A stretch of DNA of 64,000 bases from positions 1 to 64,000 of the forward strand of contig JANNWS010000146.1 of the NCBI GenBank assembly GCA_031408575.1, in the 5' to 3' direction. The notes under the pieces were generated by a model that did no database searches, had not been told where the DNA came from, and was given only the letters and a program-made list of their open reading frames with translations. The number at the start of each line of letters is the position of its first letter. The first letter of the stretch is position 1. This document shows positions 8,617 to 16,358 of this stretch, piece by piece. Both the position numbers and the translations under genes were made by a program. Source of the stretch: Aliitabrizicola sp031408575 (GTDB taxonomy: Bacteria; Pseudomonadota; Alphaproteobacteria; Rhodobacterales; Rhodobacteraceae).

Positions 8617-9521
8617 GCCCGCCCCAAGGCTGCGGCGCACCAAAGTGCTGCCGTGCCAAAGGGCGTGCTACGGTGCAGACCGAGGCGGCGCATGGTTTTT
8701 GCTCGGGCAAGGCCGGGTTGCGTTTCCGACGCGATCAGGGGGGCCAGCAGCGCCATTGCCTGCGGTGTGAGCAGGCCGGTTTGGCGCAGCGCGCTGTGGT
8801 GAGCCGAAAGCCAGAGTGCATAGTCACGGTGCAGCAGCAGATCGGCGCGGCGGATCATGGGGCCAAGGCCACCAGTCGCGCCGATCAGGTTTGTGTGGTG
8901 TTGTCGGTAAAGCGCCACGGGTTGCGGATCAAGCCGGCAAGTGCCGCCAGCGCCGGTCACAAGTTGATAAAGCCACCAGTCATGAAAAGCGATGGCCGGT
9001 TGGCCCGCCAGGCGCACCAGTGCCAGTGCCTGTGCATTCAGAACGGTCGTGTGGCCCGAGCAAAGATTCTGCACCATAGCATTGGCAAAGCCGGGTCTTA
9101 GGGCGGGGGCGCTGCGGCGTGCTAAGCGGCGCAGGCGGGCATCGGTACGCCAGCTTTCGGCGGCATAAAGCACCGGGCCTTCGGGCGCGCGGGCGATGCG
9201 GCGCAGCGCACGGGCCAGCTTGCCCTTGAGCCAGACATCATCCTGATCGCACAGTGCCACCGGACCGGGCGGCAGGTCGGGGTGGCACAGCAGCGACAGG
9301 AAATTCGCGGCTGCACCTCGGCCCGGCCCAGTCAGCACGCGGATCTCGCGGTGGGGATGTGCCAGGCGGAATGCCAGAAGGATTTCAGTGGTCGCATCGG
9401 CAGAGCAATCGTCACTGACCCAGAGCCGCCAGTCGGCATCGGTCTGGGCCAAAAGGCTGTCCAGTTGCGCTTGCAGATGGGCTGCGCCGTTACGGGTGGC
9501 CATCGCGATGGTGACGGTCAT
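8613..9521 (-). CDS. Family 2 glycosyltransferase
   Basis: GT-A fold glycosyltransferase of 302 residues. Seen in order: TVTIAMATRNGAAHLQAQLDSL (N-terminal strand and nucleotide-binding loop; only the first part is diagnostic), a WVSDDCSADAT motif near residue 40 (DD/SxD), and ALCDQDDVWLKGKL near residue 90, the CDQDD metal/acceptor signature of rhamnosyl- and related transferases. I chose the ATG at 9521; the longer upstream frame has no family similarity. The role is probably assembly of the polysaccharide exported by the kps system 3 kb away; donor and acceptor are unknown. It is divergent from the RTX gene. Confidence 0.9.
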   Translation of the reverse strand: MTVTIAMATRNGAAHLQAQLDSLLAQTDADWRLWVSDDCSADATTEILLAFRLAHPHREIRVLTGPGRGAAANFLSLLCHPDLPPGPVALCDQDDVWLKGKLARALRRIARAPEGPVLYAAESWRTDARLRRLARRSAPALRPGFANAMVQNLCSGHTTVLNAQALALVRLAGQPAIAFHDWWLYQLVTGAGGTCRLDPQPVALYRQHHTNLIGATGGLGPMIRRADLLLHRDYALWLSAHHSALRQTGLLTPQAMALLAPLIASETQPGLARAKTMRRLGLHRSTPFGTAALWCAAALGRA

Positions 9522-9661
9522 CAATCTGTCCTTTGGCACCGCTGCGCGGGGAGCAGCGGAATTGAAACGAACTGTCGTGGTTTTGTGGCGGGGCGGTAAC
9601 GCTGTGCTGAGTGGGAACGGCGACACTGGGAGATGATTGGGGCTGTCGGTTGGGGGCAAGA

Positions 9662-12106
9662 GTGCTGTCGTTTCAGGTGGTCGAGACTTTCCTTGGCGGG
9701 CCGCAGAACATTCTGTCGGGAATCACCGACATGGAGATTGTGCCCGCAGGTGGTGCATTTCGCCTTTACACCGCGACACGGCCCGGCGGTGGTCTGCTGT
9801 CGCTGGATGTGGGGGCCTCGATCACGCTGGGCGATGTTGAGGCGACCGCCGCGGTGGCTGCGGTGCCGGCACCGGCAAAGTTGACACTTGCCACGCTGGG
9901 CGGGCTGCCGACGCTGCTGATTACCGGTGGCAGTTCGGGCCGGTTGAGCGGATACCGGGTGGAGGATACCGGCGCACTGAGCGCGCCGGTGCAGGTGATC
10001 GGCAGCCCTGCGGGGACAATCTCGGCGCTGGTGCCGGTGCAGGTTGGTGGGGTGACGTATTTCCATACGGCGCGGCTGGGGGAAAGCGGGATTGTCACCT
10101 CGGAACTGCTGGCCAATGGCCGGATGGCCGAGGTGGCGCAGATGGCGCTGGGGGCCGACTGGCAGGGCGTAGATATCAGCGATCTGGCGAGTGTCGGCGT
10201 GGACGGGACGAGTTTCGTGCTGGCCCTGTCGGTGCGGCAGAACGCGCTGCTGAGCTTTCGCGCCGATCCGGGGGGCGCGCTGGTCGGGGCGGGCAGCCTT
10301 GGGGTGGCGGGGGGTCTGGGCATCGCGGCCCCGGCCGACATCGAAATCGTGCGGCTGGCGGGCGTTGATTATGCGCTGGTGGCGGGGGCGGGATCGTCCT
10401 CGATCTCGGTCGTCGCAGTGGGGGCGCAAGGCGGGCTGACGCTGGCCGATCATGTGATCGACAGTCTGGACACGCGGTTTCAGGGGGTGCAGGCGCTGGC
10501 CTCGGTGACGCTGGGGGACCGGGTGTTCGTGCTGGCGGGGGGCGGCGATGACGGGCTGAACCTGTTCACCCTGCTGCCCGGCGGGCGGCTGTTGCTGACC
10601 GGGACGGTGCTGCAGGAACCTGGACGGGCGCTGGACAATATCACCGCGATTTCGGCGGTTGCCTCGGGCGGGCAGATCGAGACGTTCGTTGCGGGTGAGG
10701 GCGCGGGGATCACCCGGCTGCGGGTTGATCCGGGGGCGCTGGCCCCGATGCGGCTGGGGGGCGACGGGGCCGACCGGCTGGTGGGCGACGGGCGCGGTGA
10801 TCTGCTGGCGGGCGGTGCGGGGAATGACACGCTGGACGGCGCGGGCGGGGCCGATATTCTGATGGATGGGGCGGGGGCGGACCTGCTGGCGGGAGGGGCG
10901 GGGGCGGACACGTTCGTGCTGGCGCGCGACGGGGCCACCGATACGATCACCGATTTCGAGGTGGGTCTGGACCGGCTGGACCTGAGCGCGTGGGGCCGGA
11001 TCTATGCGGTCGAGGCGCTGGAGATATTGACGACCGGCACCGGGGCCACGATCGGATTTGGTGCGGAACTGCTGATCCTGCACTCGGCCGATGGCAGCCC
11101 GATCGGGCGCGGGGTGTTCACCTCGGCCGATCTTTTTGGGTTGACCCATGTGTTGGCCGACCCGGTGGTGGCGGGGCTTCGGATCGGCGGGACGGCGGGG
11201 GCGGATACGCAGACGGGTGGCATTGGTGATGATACGCTGGTCGGGTCTGCCGGAGCCGACCGGATGGTGGGTGGGGCGGGCTTTGACTTTGCCGAATATT
11301 CGGGCGCGACCGGCGGGATGCGGATCGACCTGATGGCACCCACGCTGAACACCAACCTTGCACTGGGCGATGTGCATCTGGGCATCGAAGGGGTGATCGG
11401 CGGTACCGGCGCGGACAACATCCGTGGCACGCTGGGCGATGACATTCTGCGCGGCGGCGGTAACGTGGACTGGCTGTTCGGGCGGCGCGGCAACGATCAG
11501 CTTGAGGGCGGGGTCGGCGATGATGTGCTGCTGGGCGGGGTCGGGATGGACACGCTCAGCGGCGGGGCGAACCGTGACCGGGCGCAATACTCCGAAAGCC
11601 TGACCGGGTTGACGGCGGACCTGCAATCGCCACAAAACAACAGCGGCGAGGCGGCGGGCGATGTGTTCGAGTTCATCGAGGATCTGGCGGGCAGCAGCCA
11701 CGACGACCGCCTGTTCGGCGATGCCTTTGCCAACCGCCTGTTCGGACGCGACGGGGCGGATGGGCTGTGGGGGCGCAACGGGGCGGACTATCTGAACGGC
11801 GGGGCGGGCCGCGATACGCTGGATGGCGGGGCCGCCAATGACACGCTGCGAGGCGGCACCCATGGTGATACGTTCGTGTTCACCGGCGGTATCGATGTGA
11901 TCGAGGATTTCCGGCGCAGCGAGGGGGATGTTTTGCAGATCGACGACCCGATCTTTGGCCCGGGATGGGAGCCTGTAGACCTGATCGACAGCTTTGCCCG
12001 GATGCAGGGCGCGGATGTGATCTTTGACTTCGGCTTTGGCAATGCGCTGACCTTGCAGGGGGTTGGCACCCTCAGCGGGTTCGAGGATGTGTTGCAGATC
12101 GTCTGA
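9662..12106 (+). CDS. RTX-type calcium-binding repeat protein
   Basis: Large acidic protein of about 814 residues. Residues 1-360 resemble a beta-propeller made of repeated 40-50 residue blocks (ALVPVQVGGVTYFHTA and similar). At least four clusters of glycine/aspartate nonapeptides of the GGxGxDxLx type follow at about residues 382-415, 514-540, 578-640 and 680-740. RTX proteins fold on extracellular Ca2+ and leave through type I secretion using a C-terminal signal. No classical signal peptide is seen, as expected. I prefer the GTG at 9662, with GGGGG just upstream, over a GTG at 9611 without a ribosome site. No HlyB/HlyD genes are nearby. It ends 4 bases from the convergent kpsT stop. Confidence 0.88.
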   Translation: MLSFQVVETFLGGPQNILSGITDMEIVPAGGAFRLYTATRPGGGLLSLDVGASITLGDVEATAAVAAVPAPAKLTLATLGGLPTLLITGGSSGRLSGYRVEDTGALSAPVQVIGSPAGTISALVPVQVGGVTYFHTARLGESGIVTSELLANGRMAEVAQMALGADWQGVDISDLASVGVDGTSFVLALSVRQNALLSFRADPGGALVGAGSLGVAGGLGIAAPADIEIVRLAGVDYALVAGAGSSSISVVAVGAQGGLTLADHVIDSLDTRFQGVQALASVTLGDRVFVLAGGGDDGLNLFTLLPGGRLLLTGTVLQEPGRALDNITAISAVASGGQIETFVAGEGAGITRLRVDPGALAPMRLGGDGADRLVGDGRGDLLAGGAGNDTLDGAGGADILMDGAGADLLAGGAGADTFVLARDGATDTITDFEVGLDRLDLSAWGRIYAVEALEILTTGTGATIGFGAELLILHSADGSPIGRGVFTSADLFGLTHVLADPVVAGLRIGGTAGADTQTGGIGDDTLVGSAGADRMVGGAGFDFAEYSGATGGMRIDLMAPTLNTNLALGDVHLGIEGVIGGTGADNIRGTLGDDILRGGGNVDWLFGRRGNDQLEGGVGDDVLLGGVGMDTLSGGANRDRAQYSESLTGLTADLQSPQNNSGEAAGDVFEFIEDLAGSSHDDRLFGDAFANRLFGRDGADGLWGRNGADYLNGGAGRDTLDGGAANDTLRGGTHGDTFVFTGGIDVIEDFRRSEGDVLQIDDPIFGPGWEPVDLIDSFARMQGADVIFDFGFGNALTLQGVGTLSGFEDVLQIV

Positions 12107-12110
12107 GGTG

Positions 12111-12767
12111 TCAGGCATGCAGCATCCGCTCATGGCAACGGATCGCCTCTTCCAGATCGTCGAAATAATGCAGGTTGCCGCCCTCCAGAACGCAGGCAGC
12201 GTCGCATAACTCGCGTATCTGGCCCATCGCATGGCTGACCACGACCGCCCCGGCATGGGCCATACGTTCGCGGAAAAGGGCAGCGCTTTTGGCGCGGAAG
12301 GCAGCATCGCCCACCGCCGTCACTTCATCGACAAGGTAGGTGTCAAAGGCAATGCCCATCGACACGCCAAAGGCGAGGCGGGCTTTCATGCCGGCGGAAT
12401 AGCTGCGGAACGGCAAATGGAACGGCGCCCCGATATCGGCGAACCTCTGCGCGAAATCAACAAGTTCGTCGCTGTCCACGCCGTAAATTCGCGCGATGAA
12501 GCGGGCATTCTGCGCGCCGGTCAGATCCCCGTGGAACGAGCCCGCGTAGCCCACCGGCCAGGACACGCTGCCGGTCAGATGCACGCGCCCCGCGCTGGGG
12601 CGCATGGTGCCGGCGATCAGGCGCAAGAGGGTCGATTTGCCCGCCCCGTTTCGGCCCAAAAGCGCCACCGCGCGCCCCGGCGGCAGATCGAGCGTGACGG
12701 CGTTGATCACCGTGCGACGCTGGCCGCGCAAGGCGAAGGTCTTGGTCAGGGTATCAAGCCGGATCAT
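12111..12767 (-). CDS. kpsT: Capsule/polysaccharide export ABC transporter ATPase (KpsT-like)
   Basis: ATP-binding subunit of an ABC-2 polysaccharide exporter. Walker A GRNGAGKST is at residues 38-46, the ABC signature SYSAGMKAR at 122-130 (the SAGM form typical of KpsT rather than LSGGQ), and Walker B DTYLVDEV at 142-149. The 218-residue length matches KpsT and lacks the Wzt carbohydrate-binding extension, so substrate recognition through an O-antigen-type cap is unlikely. Its start overlaps the kpsE stop by 4 bases; both are co-transcribed leftward, and kpsM lies divergently on the other side of kpsE. Confidence 0.93.
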   Translation of the reverse strand: MIRLDTLTKTFALRGQRRTVINAVTLDLPPGRAVALLGRNGAGKSTLLRLIAGTMRPSAGRVHLTGSVSWPVGYAGSFHGDLTGAQNARFIARIYGVDSDELVDFAQRFADIGAPFHLPFRSYSAGMKARLAFGVSMGIAFDTYLVDEVTAVGDAAFRAKSAALFRERMAHAGAVVVSHAMGQIRELCDAACVLEGGNLHYFDDLEEAIRCHERMLHA

Positions 12768-13951
12768 CGCCGGTCGCGCAGTGCGTAATACATCAGCGCC
12801 GCCGTGGCCCAGCCGAGGAACAGGAACAGCGTGACGGTGGCCAGAAGGGTGGCGCGTTGCGGAAAGCGCGCGCTTTCGGCTTTGGTGGGCGCGATATGCG
12901 CCGCAAGATAGCGACCCTGACGGCGCGCCTCGGCCTGTGCTGCGTCATAGGCGGCACGGGCGGCACGGGTGGTCTCGCCCGCAAACTCCAGATCAGTGGC
13001 AAGACGTTCATAGTCACCGACCAGCGTGGCATAGACGGCCCCCTTCCCGTTCGCATCGCCAAGGCCCAGCTTCTGACGTTCCGCCGTGATGCGCGCCTCG
13101 ATCACCCGGACGCGGGCTTGCCCGCGTTCAAGTCGGTGGTCGGTGGGCTGCATGGTGGGGGTCATCAGATCAACCTCGATCAGGGCTTCGGCCAGTTGCT
13201 CCTGCAGCTTGGCCAGAAGCCCGGTCTGGCCTTGCACATCTGCCGCCGGATCGACGATCTGGGTGCGGTTGCGGAATTCGGTCATGGCAGTGCGGGCGGC
13301 GGTCAGGCGGGCCTGCGCCTGCGCCAGATCATCGCGGGCGTAGCGGATCGTGTCTTCGCGGGCGATGTCGCTGAGATCGTTTATCATCTCGCCAGACCGG
13401 GCAAAGATCGCCTCGGCAACGCGGGTGGCGTCCTTCGGGGTGAAGGCCAGCACGCGCAACTCGATCAGGTGTGTGCTGCTGTCATAGGCGACGCGAACCT
13501 TGCGCGCCCAGTGATCGGCCAGATCCTCGATCGTGCCGGGGGGGGCGTAGGCGAAAACGGGGTCTTGCGATGCGGCTGACCAGATCGCGCGCAGGTCAAG
13601 ATCGGCGTCGATCCGGGCGATCAATCCGGCGCTGAACATGTATTCGTAAAGAATGTCGGTGTCGGTGGAACTGGACCCCGAGAGGGCCGCAATGCCGCCC
13701 AGCATTTCGATGGCCGACCCGGCTTCCTCTTTGCGCACCGAAAAGCCAACGTAAGACGCATATTGGTCGGCGGCGCGCGCCCAGAGATACCAGGCGGTGA
13801 CGGCGGCAGGCAGCAGCACCATCAGCGCAAAGCTGGCAAGGACGCCCGCATGGCGCAGGCGCAGGCGGCGCGGGCGGGCCGGTGGGTTCAGTCGTGCGGG
13901 CGACGGCACCAGGATGGGGGCGGGGGGACGGGGCAGCGCGGGACGGATCAT
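12764..13951 (-). CDS. kpsE: Capsule polysaccharide export inner-membrane protein (KpsE-like)
   Basis: Periplasm-spanning polysaccharide co-polymerase of the KpsE family, which links the ABC transporter to the outer-membrane channel. There are two transmembrane helices, about residues 36-58 and 368-390, flanking a large periplasmic domain. That domain contains a long heptad-rich coiled-coil region at about 195-335 (LAQAQARLTAARTAM). The first 30 residues are proline-rich and cytoplasmic. The 395-residue length is typical. It is the first gene of a kpsE-kpsT operon and is divergent from kpsM. No KpsD/Wza outer-membrane partner is visible in the window. Confidence 0.9.
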   Translation of the reverse strand: MIRPALPRPPAPILVPSPARLNPPARPRRLRLRHAGVLASFALMVLLPAAVTAWYLWARAADQYASYVGFSVRKEEAGSAIEMLGGIAALSGSSSTDTDILYEYMFSAGLIARIDADLDLRAIWSAASQDPVFAYAPPGTIEDLADHWARKVRVAYDSSTHLIELRVLAFTPKDATRVAEAIFARSGEMINDLSDIAREDTIRYARDDLAQAQARLTAARTAMTEFRNRTQIVDPAADVQGQTGLLAKLQEQLAEALIEVDLMTPTMQPTDHRLERGQARVRVIEARITAERQKLGLGDANGKGAVYATLVGDYERLATDLEFAGETTRAARAAYDAAQAEARRQGRYLAAHIAPTKAESARFPQRATLLATVTLFLFLGWATAALMYYALRDRR

Positions 13952-14043
13952 TGTAAACGCTTCCTAAACCATTGGCTGCAAGGTTTTGCGGTGCAATCCG
14001 TCCGAAGGGCCGGGGTATTCTGTGACTGATTGAGGAAGCCCCC
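13952..14043. promoter_or_regulatory. Divergent kpsE/kpsM promoter region
   Basis: This 92-base gap separates two start codons pointing apart, so it must carry the promoters of both halves of the capsule exporter. It is distinctly richer in A/T than its surroundings (TGTAAACGCTTCCTAAACC at 13953-13971). A GAGGAAG ribosome site for kpsM is at 14031-14037. I could not assign a clear -35/-10 pair or an operator. Confidence 0.4.
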
Positions 14044-14853
14044 ATGACCGCCACTGTCCCGCTCCCGCAACGCCCCCGCACGACCGCCGCGCCGCGGTAC
14101 AGCGCACCGGCCATCGGCGCGCTGATGCTGCGCGAGATGGCCACGACCTATGGCCGCTCTCCCGGTGGCTATCTTTGGGCGATATTGGAGCCGGTGGCAG
14201 GGATCGCGTTGTTGTCGCTTGTCTTTTCCCTGGGTTTTCAGGCGCCGCCCCTGGGGCGGGATTTCACGATGTTCCACGCGACCGGCTTGTTGCCGTTCCT
14301 GATGTACACCACGGTTTCGGGCCGGGTTGCCACGGCGCTGATGTTCTCGCGCACGCTTCTGGCCTATCCGGCGGTGACATTCGTGGATGCAATCCTTGGG
14401 CGTTTCATGCTGAATATGGCGACGCAACTGCTGGTGGCCGGACTGGTGTTCGGCGGCATCCTGTTGCTGTTCGACACGCAGACCGTGATCAACCCCGGCC
14501 CGATTGCGGTCAGCCTTGGGTTGCTTTCGGTGCTGGCGCTGGGGGTTGGCACCCTGAACTGCTGGCTTTTCGGGCGCTTTCCGGCCTGGCAGATGGTGTG
14601 GTCGGTGATCACGCGGCCGCTGTTCCTGATTTCGGGTGTGTTCTTCACGCTGGAAACGGTGCCGCAACCTTACCGCGACGGGCTGGCCTGGAACCCGCTG
14701 ATCCATGTGGTGGGGCTGTTGCGGCGCGGATTTTATGCCGGATACCGGGCGGATTATGCCGATCCGCTGTTCGTGCTGGCGGCAGGGCTGATCCCGCTGG
14801 TGACGGGGCTGGCGCTGTTGCGCCGCGATGCCCGCGATCTGGTGAATGACTGA
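14044..14853 (+). CDS. kpsM: Capsule polysaccharide export ABC permease (KpsM-like, ABC-2 type)
   Basis: Integral membrane subunit that pairs with KpsT. After a 27-residue cytoplasmic tail, IGALMLREMATTYGRSPGGY marks the amphipathic entry helix of ABC-2 permeases; six hydrophobic helices follow. FFTLETVPQPYRDGLAWNPL near residue 200 is the conserved re-entrant loop region of KpsM/Wzm proteins. Its 269 residues are normal. A GAGGAAG ribosome site precedes the ATG. It stands apart from kpsTE on the opposite strand, an unusual split for a complex that needs fixed stoichiometry. Confidence 0.93.
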   Translation: MTATVPLPQRPRTTAAPRYSAPAIGALMLREMATTYGRSPGGYLWAILEPVAGIALLSLVFSLGFQAPPLGRDFTMFHATGLLPFLMYTTVSGRVATALMFSRTLLAYPAVTFVDAILGRFMLNMATQLLVAGLVFGGILLLFDTQTVINPGPIAVSLGLLSVLALGVGTLNCWLFGRFPAWQMVWSVITRPLFLISGVFFTLETVPQPYRDGLAWNPLIHVVGLLRRGFYAGYRADYADPLFVLAAGLIPLVTGLALLRRDARDLVND

Positions 14854-14862
14854 GCGCACCCG

Positions 14863-15627
14863 TCAGGCCCATGCCGGACGGCGTGCCACCAGCGCGGCAT
14901 CGCGGGTGGCGAAATCTTCGATCAGGTGACGGGCGCTGTCGGTGCCGAAGGCATCAAGCAGGCGCGGCCAGCGGGGGTCTGACGGCGCGTCGCCAGCATT
15001 GTCGAAGTGCCCCGTCAGGTTCAGCGCAAAGCCGTAGCGGTCGGCAAGGGCGGCTTCCAGCGGGAGCAGATCGGCGGTGTTGAACAGCCCGTCTAGTTCC
15101 GCAAGGCCGTGACGCGCGCGGGCCAGTGCCTCGACTTGCGGCAGGGCGCGAAAGCTGGACGCCCCGCGAAAGCGGCGGGTGGCGAAGTATGAGCAGTAGA
15201 AATTGTCATAGTGGTCGCGGATGAACGACTGCCATTCGGCATCGCCGCCGAAGAAATAGTCGTCGGCGCTCCACTCCAGCGCGCGGCGGCGGCCGATGTT
15301 CTCGGGTGCCAGCAGCGCAGCGGGCGTGAGGCGCGCCGCCTCGCGCCGCAGGTAGAAATAGAATGATGCGATCCGTTCCTGCGGATCGCGCAGGATGGTG
15401 AAGGTGAAGCGGCCCGCTGGCAGGGTTCCAATCCCATCCCAGTCGAGATGCCCGGAATACAGCGCATGGCCGGGCGGGAATTGCGATTCTCCGGGTTGAA
15501 CCTTGGTGTGGACGCGGATCGGTGACACCTGCGGCTGCCCGACGGCGCGGGCCAGCGCATTGTGGACGGTCTGGCCGGCCGTCTTGGGCAGGTGCAGGAA
15601 CACGATAGGGTGTCGGATCAGGTCCAT
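14863..15627 (-). CDS. Sulfotransferase family 2-like protein
   Basis: Putative PAPS-dependent carbohydrate sulfotransferase of 254 residues. The N-terminal HPIVFLHLPKTAGQTV carries the 5'-phosphosulfate-binding loop (K-T-A-G/x), and TFTILRDPQERIASFYFYLRR near residue 75 has the conserved RDPxxRxxSxY motif that binds the 3'-phosphate. I start at the ATG at 15627; the extended frame upstream lies inside the acetyltransferase gene. It overlaps that gene by 10 bases, so the two are one leftward operon with the large glycosyltransferase. It may sulfate the exported polysaccharide, an inference from location. Confidence 0.82.
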   Translation of the reverse strand: MDLIRHPIVFLHLPKTAGQTVHNALARAVGQPQVSPIRVHTKVQPGESQFPPGHALYSGHLDWDGIGTLPAGRFTFTILRDPQERIASFYFYLRREAARLTPAALLAPENIGRRRALEWSADDYFFGGDAEWQSFIRDHYDNFYCSYFATRRFRGASSFRALPQVEALARARHGLAELDGLFNTADLLPLEAALADRYGFALNLTGHFDNAGDAPSDPRWPRLLDAFGTDSARHLIEDFATRDAALVARRPAWA

Positions 15628-16358
15628 GGGGCGGGCTTTCGCAGATCGAGGGTGGTGGGGGCAAAAGATGGCTCGTCGTCCATGCGGAAGACGCCGGCGA
15701 TGAATTGCTCGGGCTTGGCGGGGTTCAGATGCGCCAGTTGCCAGGGCGCAAAACGCCACCATCGGCAGCGCAGCATGGGTGAGATGAGGCTGGGGGGCAG
15801 GCGGAATTTCTTTATGACGGCGGGGTTGCCCGCCACTACCGCATAGGGCGGCACGTCGCGCGCCACGACCGCGCCCTGCGCGATCACCGCGCCGTCACCG
15901 ATGGTGACGCCCGCGGCGATGGTGGCACCGTGGCCGATCCAGACATCATGGCCGATCGTGGTCAGGCGTACCCTTGTGGGCGGCTCGCCGGGGGTGAAGC
16001 GGTAGCTGTGGTATTCGGCGGCGCCTTCAAATCCGCCGTCAAGGCCAAAGGTCTGGTCGTGCAGGTAGAACGCCGGGCTGGTGGAGGCCCATGTCATCGG
16101 GTGGTTCTGGCGCCCTATCTGCACTTCTTCCCCGAACGAGCAATAGCGCCCGATCCGGGCGGCGGTACAAAAACCCGAAACCTGATAGGAAAATGCCCCG
16201 AGTTCGATGGAATGGCCGAACACCGTCCACTTCAGGCTGGCCGGAGCCTCCAGCACGGTATGGGTGGGTAGGGTCACATGGCCGCCCTGACCGGGGCGGC
16301 GCAGCACCTCGATTCCGGTGGCGCGCAGATCGGCGATGGCGAGGGTTTGCGTGGTCAT
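15618..16358 (-). CDS. Hexapeptide-repeat (LbH/CatB-like) acetyltransferase
   Basis: Acyltransferase of 246 residues with a left-handed beta-helix. The hexapeptide pattern is clearest at TIGHDVWIGHGATIAAGVTI (about residues 140-159), followed by GDGAVIAQGAVV and DVPPYAVVAGNPA, the usual end of CatB/WbbJ-type enzymes. The histidine in IGHDVWIG is the likely catalytic base. It probably O-acetylates a sugar of the capsule. The ATG at 16358 overlaps the stop of the upstream glycosyltransferase by 4 bases. An upstream extension of the frame was rejected as coding only for residues of the other gene's shadow. Confidence 0.88.
   Translation of the reverse strand: MTTQTLAIADLRATGIEVLRRPGQGGHVTLPTHTVLEAPASLKWTVFGHSIELGAFSYQVSGFCTAARIGRYCSFGEEVQIGRQNHPMTWASTSPAFYLHDQTFGLDGGFEGAAEYHSYRFTPGEPPTRVRLTTIGHDVWIGHGATIAAGVTIGDGAVIAQGAVVARDVPPYAVVAGNPAVIKKFRLPPSLISPMLRCRWWRFAPWQLAHLNPAKPEQFIAGVFRMDDEPSFAPTTLDLRKPAPWT

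Noticed and set aside
9521..12307. Long minus-strand open frame over the RTX gene
   Set aside because: Shadow of GGxGxD-repeat codons read in reverse; rich in Arg/Pro/His, with no start region or domain.
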